A stretch of DNA of 64,000 nucleotides. Origin: Roseiarcus sp963765375. GTDB lineage: Bacteria; Pseudomonadota; Alphaproteobacteria; Rhizobiales; Beijerinckiaceae. Shown here piece after piece: positions 43,328-53,839 of the stretch (its first letter is position 1; each line of letters begins with the position of its first letter). Made by a program: the position numbers and the translations under genes. The notes below the pieces were generated by a model. That model saw only the letters and a program-made list of their open reading frames with translations. It did no database searches and was not told the origin of the DNA. Location of the stretch: the NCBI GenBank assembly GCA_963765375.1, contig CAVXVZ010000003.1, forward strand, positions 310,001-374,000. Reading direction: 5' to 3'.

Positions 43328-44221
43328 TCAAGGCTCCTTGGCGCCCTTCTTCGGCTTCGTCTTGGCGGGCTTCTCGCTCGCCGCCTTGCCGGCGGCCGCG
43401 GCGACGAGTTCGTTGAGCCGCGTCTCGAGCAGCGCGGTCCGGGCTTCGGTCAGGCGCAAGGCGCAATAGCCGTGGACGCTCTCCTTCGCGTAATCCCGGC
43501 AGATGTCGTCGCGCTGGCCGGCGAAGCCGTTCTGCTCGCGAATCAGGTCCGCCGCCTCCGGGCTGTCCGCGGCGCGGCCCTCGATCGCGCGCACCGTCTT
43601 GGCCATCGCCTTCTCGGCTTCGGCGCGCTCCTTGGCGAACTTGGCGGCGTCGCCGACCAGCGAGGCGCCGTCGGGGCCCCAAAGCCCGCCGGGACCGGTC
43701 TGGCAATCGGCGGCCTTGAAGACGCATGCGGTGATCTGCGACGGCGCGAGCGCCGCGCCGTCGAGCACGTCGAAGGAGAACGGGCAGGCCGGGACGGCGG
43801 CCTCGAATCGCTCCAGTCCGTCGGGGCGTCCCTCGCTGGTCGCTTGAATCGGATTCTCGCCGACGATATCGACGGCGCAGTGCTGGGAGGAATCCGAAAC
43901 GCTCTCGCCGGCAAGCTGCAGCTTGTCGATCGTCGCCGCGTTGTCGTCGCCGGAAATCTGCAGAAGCCCCGACTTGCCGTTGAGCATGAGCGGGCGCCCG
44001 GCAAGGCCGGCGACGCCGGGCGCAGCGCCGGGCTTGACGCTCTTGGCTCCCGCTCCCGCGCCTTTGGCGGCGCCCGCGCTTCGGACCTTGGCGGGCGAGG
44101 ACGTGGCGTCTTGCGGCGCCGCCGGCGCCGCGCCGGGAAGCACCAATTGCGCCCGGGCCTCGCTCGCGGCGAGAGCCGCGGCGACGAGGCCGCAAAACAG
44201 GGGACGAAACCGTCGAGTCAT
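43328..44221 (-). CDS. Secreted protein with LprI-like C-terminal region
   Basis: 297 residues. N-terminal signal peptide (MTRRFRPLFCGLVAAALAAS), an Ala/Pro/Gly-rich linker, then a beta-rich region (LMLNGKSGLLQISGDDNAAT). The C-terminal RDDICRDYAKESVHGYCALR and LTEARTALLETRLNEL resembles the Cys-containing LprI/DUF1311 lysozyme-inhibitor fold. The Lys-rich tail is low complexity. The function is not known; an envelope or periplasmic role is inferred. Confidence 0.7.
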   Translation of the reverse strand: MTRRFRPLFCGLVAAALAASEARAQLVLPGAAPAAPQDATSSPAKVRSAGAAKGAGAGAKSVKPGAAPGVAGLAGRPLMLNGKSGLLQISGDDNAATIDKLQLAGESVSDSSQHCAVDIVGENPIQATSEGRPDGLERFEAAVPACPFSFDVLDGAALAPSQITACVFKAADCQTGPGGLWGPDGASLVGDAAKFAKERAEAEKAMAKTVRAIEGRAADSPEAADLIREQNGFAGQRDDICRDYAKESVHGYCALRLTEARTALLETRLNELVAAAAGKAASEKPAKTKPKKGAKEP

Positions 44222-44314
44222 CGCCCAAGTCTAGGAGCGTTCGGGAAAAAGGGGAAGACGCGGGCCGCCGCGCGACAACGAGCCCAAAGCTTGAAGAATC
44301 CGCCGCTTCCGCGC

Positions 44315-44343
44315 CTTGCGCCGCCAAATCGCCCCACCTATAT
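44315..44343 (+). promoter_or_regulatory. Probable dnaK promoter
   Basis: CTTGCG (44315-44320), 17-bp spacer, CTATAT (44338-44343), matching the alphaproteobacterial sigma70 pattern CTTGAC-N17-CTATAT. It would give a leader of about 185 nt. The CCCCAC just before the -10 recalls heat-shock sigma32 -10 boxes, so dual use is possible. Confidence 0.55.
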
Positions 44344-44373
44344 ACGCCCGGACTGGCGGGTTCGGGCGTATAT
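44340..44373 (+). promoter_or_regulatory. Perfect inverted repeat over dnaK promoter/transcript start
   Basis: ATATACGCCCG (44340-44350) and CGGGCGTATAT (44363-44373), 11-bp arms with a 12-bp loop. It overlaps the -10 box and the expected transcript start. It could be an operator or a 5' mRNA stem-loop; it is not CIRCE. Confidence 0.55.
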
Positions 44374-44383
44374 TCGCGCCGAA

Positions 44384-44413
44384 CCAGCGGAAATCCGGCC
44401 AGCGGAAATCTGG
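44384..44413 (+). repeat. 15-bp tandem duplication in dnaK leader
   Basis: CCAGCGGAAATCCGG at 44384-44398 followed directly by CCAGCGGAAATCTGG at 44399-44413, one mismatch. Confidence 0.7.
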
Positions 44414-44536
44414 CGAAGAGAAACGGGGATCGGAAGAGCGAGGCCGACGGCTTGAAGGGCGCGGCGGAATGCTTCCTTGAGAGCTCGGCCGCTTTGGGGC
44501 CCGGCGGTCCCGCGAAGGAATAGGGGAAAGAAGGAT

Positions 44537-46459
<1,923 letters not shown>

Positions 46460-46653
46460 ACGAATGAAGCCGGCCGCATCCAAGCCGCCGGCCTTGGGTT
46501 TGGGGGACGCCGGAATGGCGGATGGGGACTTGGCTGGCGTCGGGACCGCGCCGTCGCGGGCCGTGAAGTCGAGGATAGAACCGGCCCGTGCGCAGGCAAG
46601 CGGCGCAGGAGAAGCAGGTCTGAGGCATGCATAGGCTGCGGACGCGCTGAAAA

Positions 46654-47769
46654 ATGGCCAAGCGCGATTTCTACGAAACCCTGGGCGTTTCCAAGACGGC
46701 GAGCGACGCTGAACTCAAGTCTGCCTTCCGCAAGGCGGCGATGCAGTGTCATCCCGACCGGCATCCCGGCGACAAGCAGGCCGAGTCGCGGTTCAAGGAG
46801 CTGAACGAAGCCTACCAGCATCTGTCGGACGCCCAGAAGCGCGCGGCTTATGATCGCTATGGTCACGCCGCGTTCGATCAGAGCGGCATGAACGACGGTT
46901 TCGCCGCATCGATGTCCGACATCTTCGACGATCTGTTCGGCGACATGATGGGCGGGCGGCGCGGCCGTCAGTCCACGGGCCGGGAGCGGGGCGCCGACCT
47001 GCGCTACAACCTCGAGATCACGCTCGAAGAAGCGTTTGGCGGCAAGAGCGCCACCGTCCGCATGCCGACGTCGGTGGCCTGCGAAGCCTGCGCCGGCTCC
47101 GGCGCCCGCCCCGGCTCCAAGCCCGTCACCTGCAAGACCTGCGGCGGCCATGGGCGGGTGCGGGCGCAGCAGGGCTTCTTCGCCATCGAGCGCACCTGCC
47201 CCTCATGTCACGGCCGCGGGCAGACGATCGAGAACCCGTGCGACAAATGCGCCGGCGCCGGCCGGGTGACCAGGGAGCGCACGCTGTCGGTCAACGTCCC
47301 CGCCGGCGTCGAGGACGGCACCCGCATTCGCCTCACCGGCGAGGGCGAGGCGGGCATGCGGGGCGGGCCGGCGGGCGACCTGTACATTTTCCTCACTGTC
47401 AAGCCGCACGCGATCTTCCAGCGCGACGGCGCGGATCTCTATTGCCGGGTCCCGATCTCGATGGTGCAGGCGGCGCTTGGCGGCGAATTCACCGTCCGCA
47501 CGCTCGACGGAACCGAGTCGAGGGTCAGCGTTCCCGAAGGCGCGCAGTCCGGGCGCCAATTGAGGCTGCGCGGCAAGGGCATGCCGGTCTTGCGCTCGCG
47601 CGATTCGGGCGACCTGTTCGTTCAGCTCAATGTCGAGACCCCGCAAAGCCTGACGCGGCGCCAGCGCGAGCTCCTGGCCGAGTTCGCCGCCGAATCCTCG
47701 CACAAGACCCACCCCGAAAGCGCGGGCTTCTTCGCCAAGATGAAGGAGTTCTTCGAGGGGCGCGGATAG
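46654..47769 (+). CDS. dnaJ: Chaperone DnaJ (Hsp40)
   Basis: 371 residues, co-chaperone of DnaK. J-domain with HPD (MQCHPDRHPGDKQAESRFKE) at residues 1-70, a Gly/Phe-rich segment, four zinc-finger CxxCxGxG repeats (CEACAGSGARPG, CKTCGGHGRVRA, CPSCHGRGQTIE, CDKCAGAGRVTR), and the C-terminal substrate-binding domain. It is separated from dnaK by 194 bp, so it may have its own promoter or share the dnaK transcript. Confidence 0.98.
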   Translation: MAKRDFYETLGVSKTASDAELKSAFRKAAMQCHPDRHPGDKQAESRFKELNEAYQHLSDAQKRAAYDRYGHAAFDQSGMNDGFAASMSDIFDDLFGDMMGGRRGRQSTGRERGADLRYNLEITLEEAFGGKSATVRMPTSVACEACAGSGARPGSKPVTCKTCGGHGRVRAQQGFFAIERTCPSCHGRGQTIENPCDKCAGAGRVTRERTLSVNVPAGVEDGTRIRLTGEGEAGMRGGPAGDLYIFLTVKPHAIFQRDGADLYCRVPISMVQAALGGEFTVRTLDGTESRVSVPEGAQSGRQLRLRGKGMPVLRSRDSGDLFVQLNVETPQSLTRRQRELLAEFAAESSHKTHPESAGFFAKMKEFFEGRG

Positions 47770-47849
47770 CGCCTTTGCCAGGCCGGCGCGGGCCCGATAT
47801 AAGCGCCGCACGGCGCAAGGGGCTCGCCGCTCATTCGCGGGAAGCCGGA

Positions 47850-48470
47850 ATGCAGGGTCAAGCGCTGGATAGGACGCATCGGCGGGGGCTCGCCGACAGG
47901 GCGCGGTTCCTCAAATCGCTCATCGTCGCGCCCCGGCTCATCGGCGCGGTCGCGCCGTCGGGACGCGCGCTTGCGCGGGCGATGGCGGCGGCCGCCGGTC
48001 CTCCGCCGCATGGGCTCATCGTCGAGCTTGGGCCGGGCACCGGTCCGGTGACCCGGTCCCTGATCGAGACCGGCGTTGCGCCCGAGCGGCTCGCGCTGGT
48101 CGAATACGACCCAGGATTCTGCCGGCTCTTGAGGCAGCGCTTCACGACGGTCAAGGTCATTCAGGGCGACGCCTACGACCTTCCGCGGACCCTCGCTGAA
48201 TTGGCGGGCCAGCCGATTGGGGCCGTCGTCTCCAGCCTGCCGTTGCTCAATCAGCCGCCTGAGCGGCGCGCAAAGCTTATCGGCGACGCCTTCGCGCTGA
48301 TGGGGCCATCGGGCCGGTTCGTTCAGTTCACCTACGGCGTCCTGTCGCCCATACCGCGCGAGCTCTGCGCCAATCGTTATGCCGCCCACCGCTCGCGGCC
48401 GATCCTGCTCAACGTGCCGCCTGCCCGGGTGTGGACCTATCGGCTCGAAAGCCATGCCGGGGGTCCGTGA
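47850..48470 (+). CDS. Phospholipid N-methyltransferase-type SAM methyltransferase (PmtA-like)
   Basis: 206 residues. Class I methyltransferase with the SAM motif IVELGPGTGPVTRSLIETGV, preceded by FLKSLIVAPRLIGAVAPSG, the N-terminal segment typical of PmtA/KsgA-like phosphatidylethanolamine methylases. FVQFTYGVLSPIPRELC is also characteristic. It would methylate phosphatidylethanolamine towards phosphatidylcholine at the membrane. The ATG at 47850 follows a CGGGAAG stretch. Its end overlaps the pyrF start by 17 bp. A KsgA-like rRNA methylase is less likely, since the catalytic NLPY block is replaced by SSLPLL. Confidence 0.82.
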   Translation: MQGQALDRTHRRGLADRARFLKSLIVAPRLIGAVAPSGRALARAMAAAAGPPPHGLIVELGPGTGPVTRSLIETGVAPERLALVEYDPGFCRLLRQRFTTVKVIQGDAYDLPRTLAELAGQPIGAVVSSLPLLNQPPERRAKLIGDAFALMGPSGRFVQFTYGVLSPIPRELCANRYAAHRSRPILLNVPPARVWTYRLESHAGGP

Positions 48471-49176
48471 ATTGGGCGATCTCCAGCCGCGCGAAAGGCT
48501 GATCATCGCCCTCGATACGCCCGCCGGCGGCGAGGCGCGAAGTCTCGTCGAGAGGATCGGCGACCGCGCGACAATCTATAAGATCGGCATGGAGCTCGCC
48601 TACGCCGGCGGCCTCAAGCTCGCGCCGGAACTGGCTTCGGCCGGCAAGCAGGTCTTTCTCGATCTCAAACTGCACGACATTCCCAACACCGTCGAGCGGG
48701 CGACGGCGCAGGCGGCGAAACTCGGCGCGAGTTTCCTCACCGTCCACGCCTATCCCCAAACGATGCGCGCCGCGGTCGCCGGCGCCAGAGGCTCGGGAAT
48801 GCGTATTCTCGCCGTCACTGTGCTGACCTCATACGACGACGCCGATCTCTTCGACGCTTGCGGCCGGTTCGGGGTGGTCGAGACTGTCCGCAGGCGGGCA
48901 GAGCAGGCGCAGGCGCTTGGCGTCGACGGGCTGGTGGCCAGCGCCGGCGAGGCGGCGCTGGTGCGCCAGACCGTCGGCCAAAGCATGGTCCTCGTCACCC
49001 CCGGCATCCGGCCGGCGGGCGCCGCGGCCGGCGACCAGAAGCGCGTCGCGACCCCTGCCGAGGCGATCCGCAACGGCGCCGACTACCTCGTCGTCGGCCG
49101 CCCGGTGACCCAGGCGCAGGATCCGGGCGCGGCCGCGGAGGCGGTGGTCGCCGAAATCGCGAGGGCCCTCGCTTGA
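48454..49176 (+). CDS. pyrF: Orotidine 5'-phosphate decarboxylase
   Basis: 240 residues, last step of UMP synthesis. Motifs: LIIALDTPAGGEARSLVERI, the catalytic Asp/Lys cluster FLDLKLHDIPNTVERAT, and the phosphate-binding VLVTPGIRP and NGADYLVVGRPVTQAQDPG. ATG 48454 overlaps the PmtA-like gene by 17 bp, implying translational coupling; a TTG at 48472 is an alternative start. Confidence 0.96.
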   Translation: MPGVRELGDLQPRERLIIALDTPAGGEARSLVERIGDRATIYKIGMELAYAGGLKLAPELASAGKQVFLDLKLHDIPNTVERATAQAAKLGASFLTVHAYPQTMRAAVAGARGSGMRILAVTVLTSYDDADLFDACGRFGVVETVRRRAEQAQALGVDGLVASAGEAALVRQTVGQSMVLVTPGIRPAGAAAGDQKRVATPAEAIRNGADYLVVGRPVTQAQDPGAAAEAVVAEIARALA

Positions 49177-49226
49177 TCGGCCGCGAAGCCGCGCTAGGCT
49201 CGTAACACTGCCTTCAAGGAGCCGTC

Positions 49227-49823
49227 ATGCCCAAGGGTTACGTCATTTCGCGCGTCGACATCACCAATCCGGAGGCCTACGCGCGCTACGCCGCCGCCGC
49301 GACCAAGGCGATCGCCGATCACGGCGGAAAGCCGCTCGCGCGCGGCGGGCGGTGTGAGGCGCTCGAGGGCAAGGCGCGGGCGCGCAATGTCGTGCTCGAG
49401 TTCGAGAGCTACGAAGCGGCGCGGCGCTATTTCTACTCTGAACAGTACCGGGCGGCGCGCGGGCTGCGTGAGGGCGCCGCCGAAATCGAGATGGTTCTGG
49501 TCGAGGGAGTTCTGACCATGCCGAAGGGCTACTGGATCGTCCATGTCGACGTGCGCGATCCCGAGATCTACCAGCAATATGTCAAGGCCAACGCGGCCGC
49601 ATTCGCCAAATACGGGGCGCGCTTCCTCGTGCGCGGCGGCAAGCATGTCGTGACCCGGGGCAAGGCGCCGGCGCGCAATGTCGTCATCGAGTTTCGCGAC
49701 TACGAGACCGCGCTCGCCTGCCACAACTCCGAGGAATATCGCGGCGCGGCAAAACTGCGCGACGCCGCGGCTGACGTGGACCTCATCATCGCCGAAGGCT
49801 ACGACGGACCACAGCCTGGTTAA
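49227..49823 (+). CDS. Double DUF1330 protein
   Basis: 198 residues made of two consecutive DUF1330 (dimeric alpha/beta-barrel, ferredoxin-like) domains. The first starts MPKGYVISRVDITNPEAYAR, the second at residue 98 MPKGYWIVHVDVRDPEIYQQ, each with the block ARNVVLEFESYEAARRYF or ARNVVIEFRDYETALACH and a Y(S/E)SEEYRAAxxLR segment. Family members normally have one domain of about 95 aa that dimerises. Here the two are covalently joined, so the protein may act as a single-chain dimer. The internal ATG at 49518 could also be used separately. Function unknown. Confidence 0.88.
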   Translation: MPKGYVISRVDITNPEAYARYAAAATKAIADHGGKPLARGGRCEALEGKARARNVVLEFESYEAARRYFYSEQYRAARGLREGAAEIEMVLVEGVLTMPKGYWIVHVDVRDPEIYQQYVKANAAAFAKYGARFLVRGGKHVVTRGKAPARNVVIEFRDYETALACHNSEEYRGAAKLRDAAADVDLIIAEGYDGPQPG

Positions 49824-49837
49824 GCTCGAGGGATTGA

Positions 49838-50652
49838 ATGGCCGAGATGAGGCTGATCGTCAGCGGCGCCGCTGGCCGCATGGGACGCATGGTCGTCAGG
49901 ACAATCCTCGAGTCGGAAGGCATCAAGCTGACCGGCGCGCTCGAGAGGATTGATTCCCCTGGCTTGGCGCCGACCCGGCCGTGCTGGCGGGTTGCCCGGC
50001 GAGCGGCGTTGCAATCGTCGCCGACCCGCCGCCGCTCCTGCTCGAGGCAGACGCGATCATCGATTTCTCCTCGCCTGCGGCAAGCGTCGAGCTCGCGGCG
50101 CTCGCTGCGCAAGCGCGCATCGCCGACGTGATCGGGACGACGGGCCTCAGCGACGACGATCTCGACAAGATCGACGCCGCGGCGCGCCACGCCCCGATCG
50201 TTCAGTCCGGCAACATGAGCCTCGGCGTCAACCTGCTCGCGGCGCTGACGCGGAGCGCGGCGTTGGCGCTCGGACCCGATTTCGATATCGAGATCGTCGA
50301 GATGCATCATCGGATGAAGGTCGACGCGCCCTCGGGTACGGCGCTCCTGCTCGGCGAAGCGGCGGCCGAGGCGCGAGGCGTTCCGCTCAAGGACCATTCG
50401 GCGCGCGGCCGCGACGGCCTGACCGGCGCGCGCCGCAAAGGCGATATCGGCTTCGCGTCGCTGCGCGGCGGCACGATCGTCGGCGATCACAGCGTCGTCT
50501 TCGCCGGCGAGGGTGAGCGGGTGGTTCTCAGCCACCACGCCGAGGATCGGGCGGTGTTTGCGCGCGGCGCACTGCACGCGGCGCGGTGGGCGAACGGGCG
50601 CAAGCCGGGGCTCTATTCGATGGCGGACGTTCTCGGCCTCGGCGACGGTTGA
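49838..50652 (+). pseudogene. dapB: 4-Hydroxy-tetrahydrodipicolinate reductase, frameshifted as read
   Basis: NAD(P)H-dependent reductase of lysine and diaminopimelate synthesis. The N-terminal Rossmann part (MRLIVSGAAGRMGRMVVRTI to TGALERIDSPGL) is in one frame from 49838. From about 49970 the sequence continues in another (VLAGCPASGVAIVADPPPLL onward), with SSPAASVELAALAAQ, EIVEMHHRMKVDAPSGTALL (catalytic His pair and Lys) and the usual end. Restoring one base near GGCTTGGCGCC gives about 270 aa, the normal length. dapB is usually essential, so a lost base in the sequence is likelier than a dead gene. Confidence 0.9.
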
Positions 50653-50671
50653 GCGGCGCGCCGGGCGGCCG

Positions 50672-51148
50672 TCACTTCTCGGCGCGCATTTCCGTGCATG
50701 AGAGATCGAGCTTCGCCGTCTTTTGGGTCTTGCCGGCATGGACCTGGATGGCGAGCGGCATGCACATCGCCCCATCCAGGAACACGACCTTGTGCTCGAT
50801 GCCGTCGGGGCCGAAGATGAAATTGGTGAACGCCTTGTGGGTGACGACGGGCTGCCCGGAATGGCCGGTCTGGGTCAGGTCGACGACTGCGGTCGCATAT
50901 TTGGGCGAGGCGTTCTTGTCGCCCTCGAAGGTGAAGTCGAGCAAAAGGCCAGTCGCCGTGTCGCCCCCCAGCGCGCCGCCCCTGGGGGCGTCGACCAGGC
51001 CCTCGCCGCTGCTGACGAGATCGTCGGAGAGTTTGCCGGCGTGTTCGAGGAAGGCGTAGGCTTTGACGTCGACGATTTTGAGCTCGGCCGCCTGGACGGC
51101 GCCAGCAAGCGCCAATGATGTCACCGCCGCGGCCCAAAGCGCACTCAT
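50672..51148 (-). CDS. Secreted protein of unknown function
   Basis: 158 residues with a signal peptide (MSALWAAAVTSLALAGAVQA, cleaved at AELK). The mature part is beta-rich with one Cys pair possible (MCMPL and LSCTE). HSGQPVVTHKAFTNFIFGPD is the most distinctive block. No known family was recognised. Located alone between dapB and the Bax-inhibitor gene. A periplasmic role is inferred only from the signal. Confidence 0.65.
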   Translation of the reverse strand: MSALWAAAVTSLALAGAVQAAELKIVDVKAYAFLEHAGKLSDDLVSSGEGLVDAPRGGALGGDTATGLLLDFTFEGDKNASPKYATAVVDLTQTGHSGQPVVTHKAFTNFIFGPDGIEHKVVFLDGAMCMPLAIQVHAGKTQKTAKLDLSCTEMRAEK

Positions 51149-51253
51149 GACCCCCCGCTCCTCACGCTACGGAATATCGCTTTTGCTAAAAAACCTCCGG
51201 CTCGCGACAAGCACGCCGGAGGGCGCCTGGACCGTCAAATTGACGACGGTATG

Positions 51254-52054
51254 TCAGTTGTTGCGCTGCGAGCCGGTCAGCATCAGGATGGCCTGGAACA
51301 TGTTGATGAAGTCGAGGTAGAGGCGCAGCGCGCCGTAAATCGACTTCTTTTGGGCCATCTCGTAGGTGTCGCCGCTGAAATACATCTCCTTGATCGACTG
51401 GGTGTCCCAGGCGGTGAGGCCGGCGAAGATCACGACGCAGAGGACGGACAGCCCGAACTGCAGCCCGGTGCTGTGCAGCAGGAACACGTTCAGCAGGCTC
51501 GCGACGATCAGGCCGACGACGCCCATCATCATGAACGAGCCCATCGCCGACAAGCTGCGCTGAGTCGTATAGCCGTAGAGGCTCAGGCTGGCGAACGCCG
51601 CCGCGGTGGCGAAGAACGCGCGCCCGAATGAGGCGCCGGTGTAGATCAACAGCAAGATCGACATCGACAGCCCGATCAGCGCCGCGAAGGCGATGAAGGC
51701 GTTCCGGGCGGTCGCCACCGACATCGAGTTGATGCGGGCGGAGAGCCAGAACACCAGCCCCAGCGGCGCGAGTATGATTACCCAACGCAGCGGTGAAGCA
51801 AAGATCGCATAGCCGAACTGGGTCAGCGGCACCGCCGCCGATCCGATCCGGACCGTGGCGAATGTTCCAAATGAGTCCACGCCTGTGCTGAGCGCAAAAG
51901 CGGCATAGGCGACGAGCCCGGTCACGCCGAGGCCGAGGGTCATGTAGTTGTAAACGCCGATCATGTAGGCGCGGAGGCCCTGATCGACGGCGACGCCGGA
52001 CCGTGCGAGCCCCGCGCCGTAACGCGTGTTGGCGGAGCGGTCATAGTCGGACAT
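51254..52054 (-). CDS. Bax inhibitor-1/YccA family membrane protein
   Basis: 266 residues from ATG 52054 (MSDYDRSANTRYGAGLARSG). Seven TM segments; the conserved part YMIGVYNYMTLGLGVTGLVA and the C-terminal block VVIFAGLTAWDTQSIKEMYF are family hallmarks, with acidic residues in the latter that gate calcium in BsYetJ. In bacteria these proteins are proposed pH-sensitive Ca2+ leak channels or FtsH modulators. The longer frame upstream is not family-like. Confidence 0.93.
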   Translation of the reverse strand: MSDYDRSANTRYGAGLARSGVAVDQGLRAYMIGVYNYMTLGLGVTGLVAYAAFALSTGVDSFGTFATVRIGSAAVPLTQFGYAIFASPLRWVIILAPLGLVFWLSARINSMSVATARNAFIAFAALIGLSMSILLLIYTGASFGRAFFATAAAFASLSLYGYTTQRSLSAMGSFMMMGVVGLIVASLLNVFLLHSTGLQFGLSVLCVVIFAGLTAWDTQSIKEMYFSGDTYEMAQKKSIYGALRLYLDFINMFQAILMLTGSQRNN

Positions 52055-52219
52055 GAGAGAAACCTCTTGATAAGGGTGCGGCGCCCGCCCAGGGTCCACC
52101 CAGGCAAGCGGCCGTGGTACATAATATGGCCGCATGGCGCCCCTCTGCAAGTGCGATCGAGGGGAATCGGCCTGCCCCTTCATTACCGATTGGTAAGCAC
52201 GGCGCCCGCCCGGACGCTT

Positions 52220-53839
52220 CTAATGCCCGCCGCCAGGGCCGCCGGCGGCGACCGGACGGCGCATCAGCGCCGCGAGGCCGACGCAGCCGAGGAAGAGGAC
52301 GGTCAGCGCCAGGAACACGTCGGCGAGCGCCATCACCTCGGCTTGCCGGCGCACGATGAGAGCGAGCTGGCGGGTCGCCGCAAGCTGGGCGTCGGAGCCG
52401 CGGGCGGCCAACGCCGCGGTCATGTTGGCGAGCGTGTCCTCCGCCACCCGGCGTCCCCAAATGACGGATTCGCGCAGCCGCTCGAGATGCAGGTCCATGC
52501 GTTTGTCGAGCAGGGTGTTGATCAGCGCGAGGCCGACCGCCCCGCCGAGGTTGCGCATCAGGTTGAAGAGGCCGGAGGCGTTCTTGATCTTCTGCGGCGG
52601 CATCGTGCCGAGCGCGAGATTGTTGATCGGCACCATGGCCAGCATCAGGCCGACGCCGCGGAAGACCTGCGGCCAGAGGAGCTCCCAGAAGTCCCAGTCG
52701 ACGGTGACGAACGAGGCCTGATAGGTGCCGACGGCGAAGGCGACGAAGCCAGTGGCGATCATGATCCGCGGGTCGACGCAATTCATCAGCCGCCCGGCCA
52801 GCGGGGCGGTGAAAAACATGCACAGGCCGGTCACGAACATGGTCTTGCCAATCATCAGCGACGAGTACCCGCGCACCACCGCCAGATAGACCGGGTAGAT
52901 ATAGGTGAGGCCGTAAAGGCCGATACCGAGCACGAAGGCGAACATCGAGCCGGTCCAGAAATTGCGGTCCCTGAAGGCGGTCAGATCGACAATCGGCTGG
53001 CGGGCTGTCGCCATGCGCCAGAAGAAGGCGACGCCGCTCACCGCCGAGATCACAATGGCGATCGTCACCGGCTGGCTCTCGAACCAATCCTTCGACGGTC
53101 CTTCCTCGAGCGCATATTCCATCGCCCCGAGGAAGCCCGCCATGGTGAAGAGCCCGACATAGTCGAAATGGGCCAGCAGCGAATAATCGGGCTCGTCAAA
53201 GTCGATCAGGAGCCAAGCCGCGATGGTGACGATGACGCCGGGCCCGAGATTGACCAGGAACAGCCAATGCCATGAGAACCAGTCGGTGAGATAGCCGCCG
53301 ACCGTCGGTCCGATCGTTGGCGCAAGCGTCGCCACAAGGCCGATGACGGGCGCGATCAGCGGCTGCTTGTCGCGGGGAAAGATGGTGAACGCCGAGGCGA
53401 ACACGGTCGGGATCATGCCGCCGCCGATGAAGCCCTGCAGCGCGCGCCAGAGGATCATCTCCTCGATCGAATTGGCGTGCGCGCACATGAAGCTCATGAG
53501 CGTGAAGCCGCCGGCGGAAATGGTGAAGATGACCCGCGTCGACACCACCCGAGACAGAAAGCCCGACAGCGGAATCATGATCACTTCTGCGACCAGATAG
53601 CTCGTCTGGACCCAGGTGATTTCGTCGGTGGAGGCGGATAAGCCCGCCTGAATCTCGGAGAGCGAGGCCGAGACGATCTGGATGTCCAGAATCGCCATGA
53701 ACATCCCGAACACCATGAAGATGAACGCCGCGACCCGCCGCGCCGAGAAACTTCGCTGCGCGACCGACGCCGGGGCGACGACGAGGTCGGTGGCCGGCGC
53801 CGACCCGCCGGGCCGTATCGCGGCGAGCGTGTCGCTCAC
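52220..53839 (-). CDS. DHA2-family MFS exporter (EmrB/QacA type)
   Basis: 539 residues with 14 TM segments. The first block is FIFMVFGMFMAILDIQIVSA; WVQTSYLVAEVIMIPLSGFL and the loop motif RALQGFIGGGMIPTVFASAF are typical DHA2 features, and GPTVGGYLTDWFSWHWLFLV is motif C. It is the inner-membrane drug/proton antiporter of a tripartite pump. The start codon overlaps the adaptor stop (ATGA). A divergent TetR regulator controls the operon through paired operators. Confidence 0.93.
   Translation of the reverse strand: MSDTLAAIRPGGSAPATDLVVAPASVAQRSFSARRVAAFIFMVFGMFMAILDIQIVSASLSEIQAGLSASTDEITWVQTSYLVAEVIMIPLSGFLSRVVSTRVIFTISAGGFTLMSFMCAHANSIEEMILWRALQGFIGGGMIPTVFASAFTIFPRDKQPLIAPVIGLVATLAPTIGPTVGGYLTDWFSWHWLFLVNLGPGVIVTIAAWLLIDFDEPDYSLLAHFDYVGLFTMAGFLGAMEYALEEGPSKDWFESQPVTIAIVISAVSGVAFFWRMATARQPIVDLTAFRDRNFWTGSMFAFVLGIGLYGLTYIYPVYLAVVRGYSSLMIGKTMFVTGLCMFFTAPLAGRLMNCVDPRIMIATGFVAFAVGTYQASFVTVDWDFWELLWPQVFRGVGLMLAMVPINNLALGTMPPQKIKNASGLFNLMRNLGGAVGLALINTLLDKRMDLHLERLRESVIWGRRVAEDTLANMTAALAARGSDAQLAATRQLALIVRRQAEVMALADVFLALTVLFLGCVGLAALMRRPVAAGGPGGGH

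Larger units (their letters stand above)
44222..44536. other. dnaK upstream region
   Basis: About 315 bp without genes, holding the dnaK promoter (44315-44343), a perfect 11-bp inverted repeat (44340-44373) and a 15-bp tandem duplication (44384-44413), listed separately. No CIRCE element (TTAGCACTC) was found. Confidence 0.7.

Noticed and set aside
44222..44536. CIRCE/HrcA operator or ROSE-type thermosensor before dnaK
   Set aside because: The CIRCE sequence TTAGCACTC-N9-GAGTGCTAA is absent, and no ROSE-like U(U/C)GCU motif next to the ribosome-binding site was seen; only an unrelated perfect inverted repeat is present.
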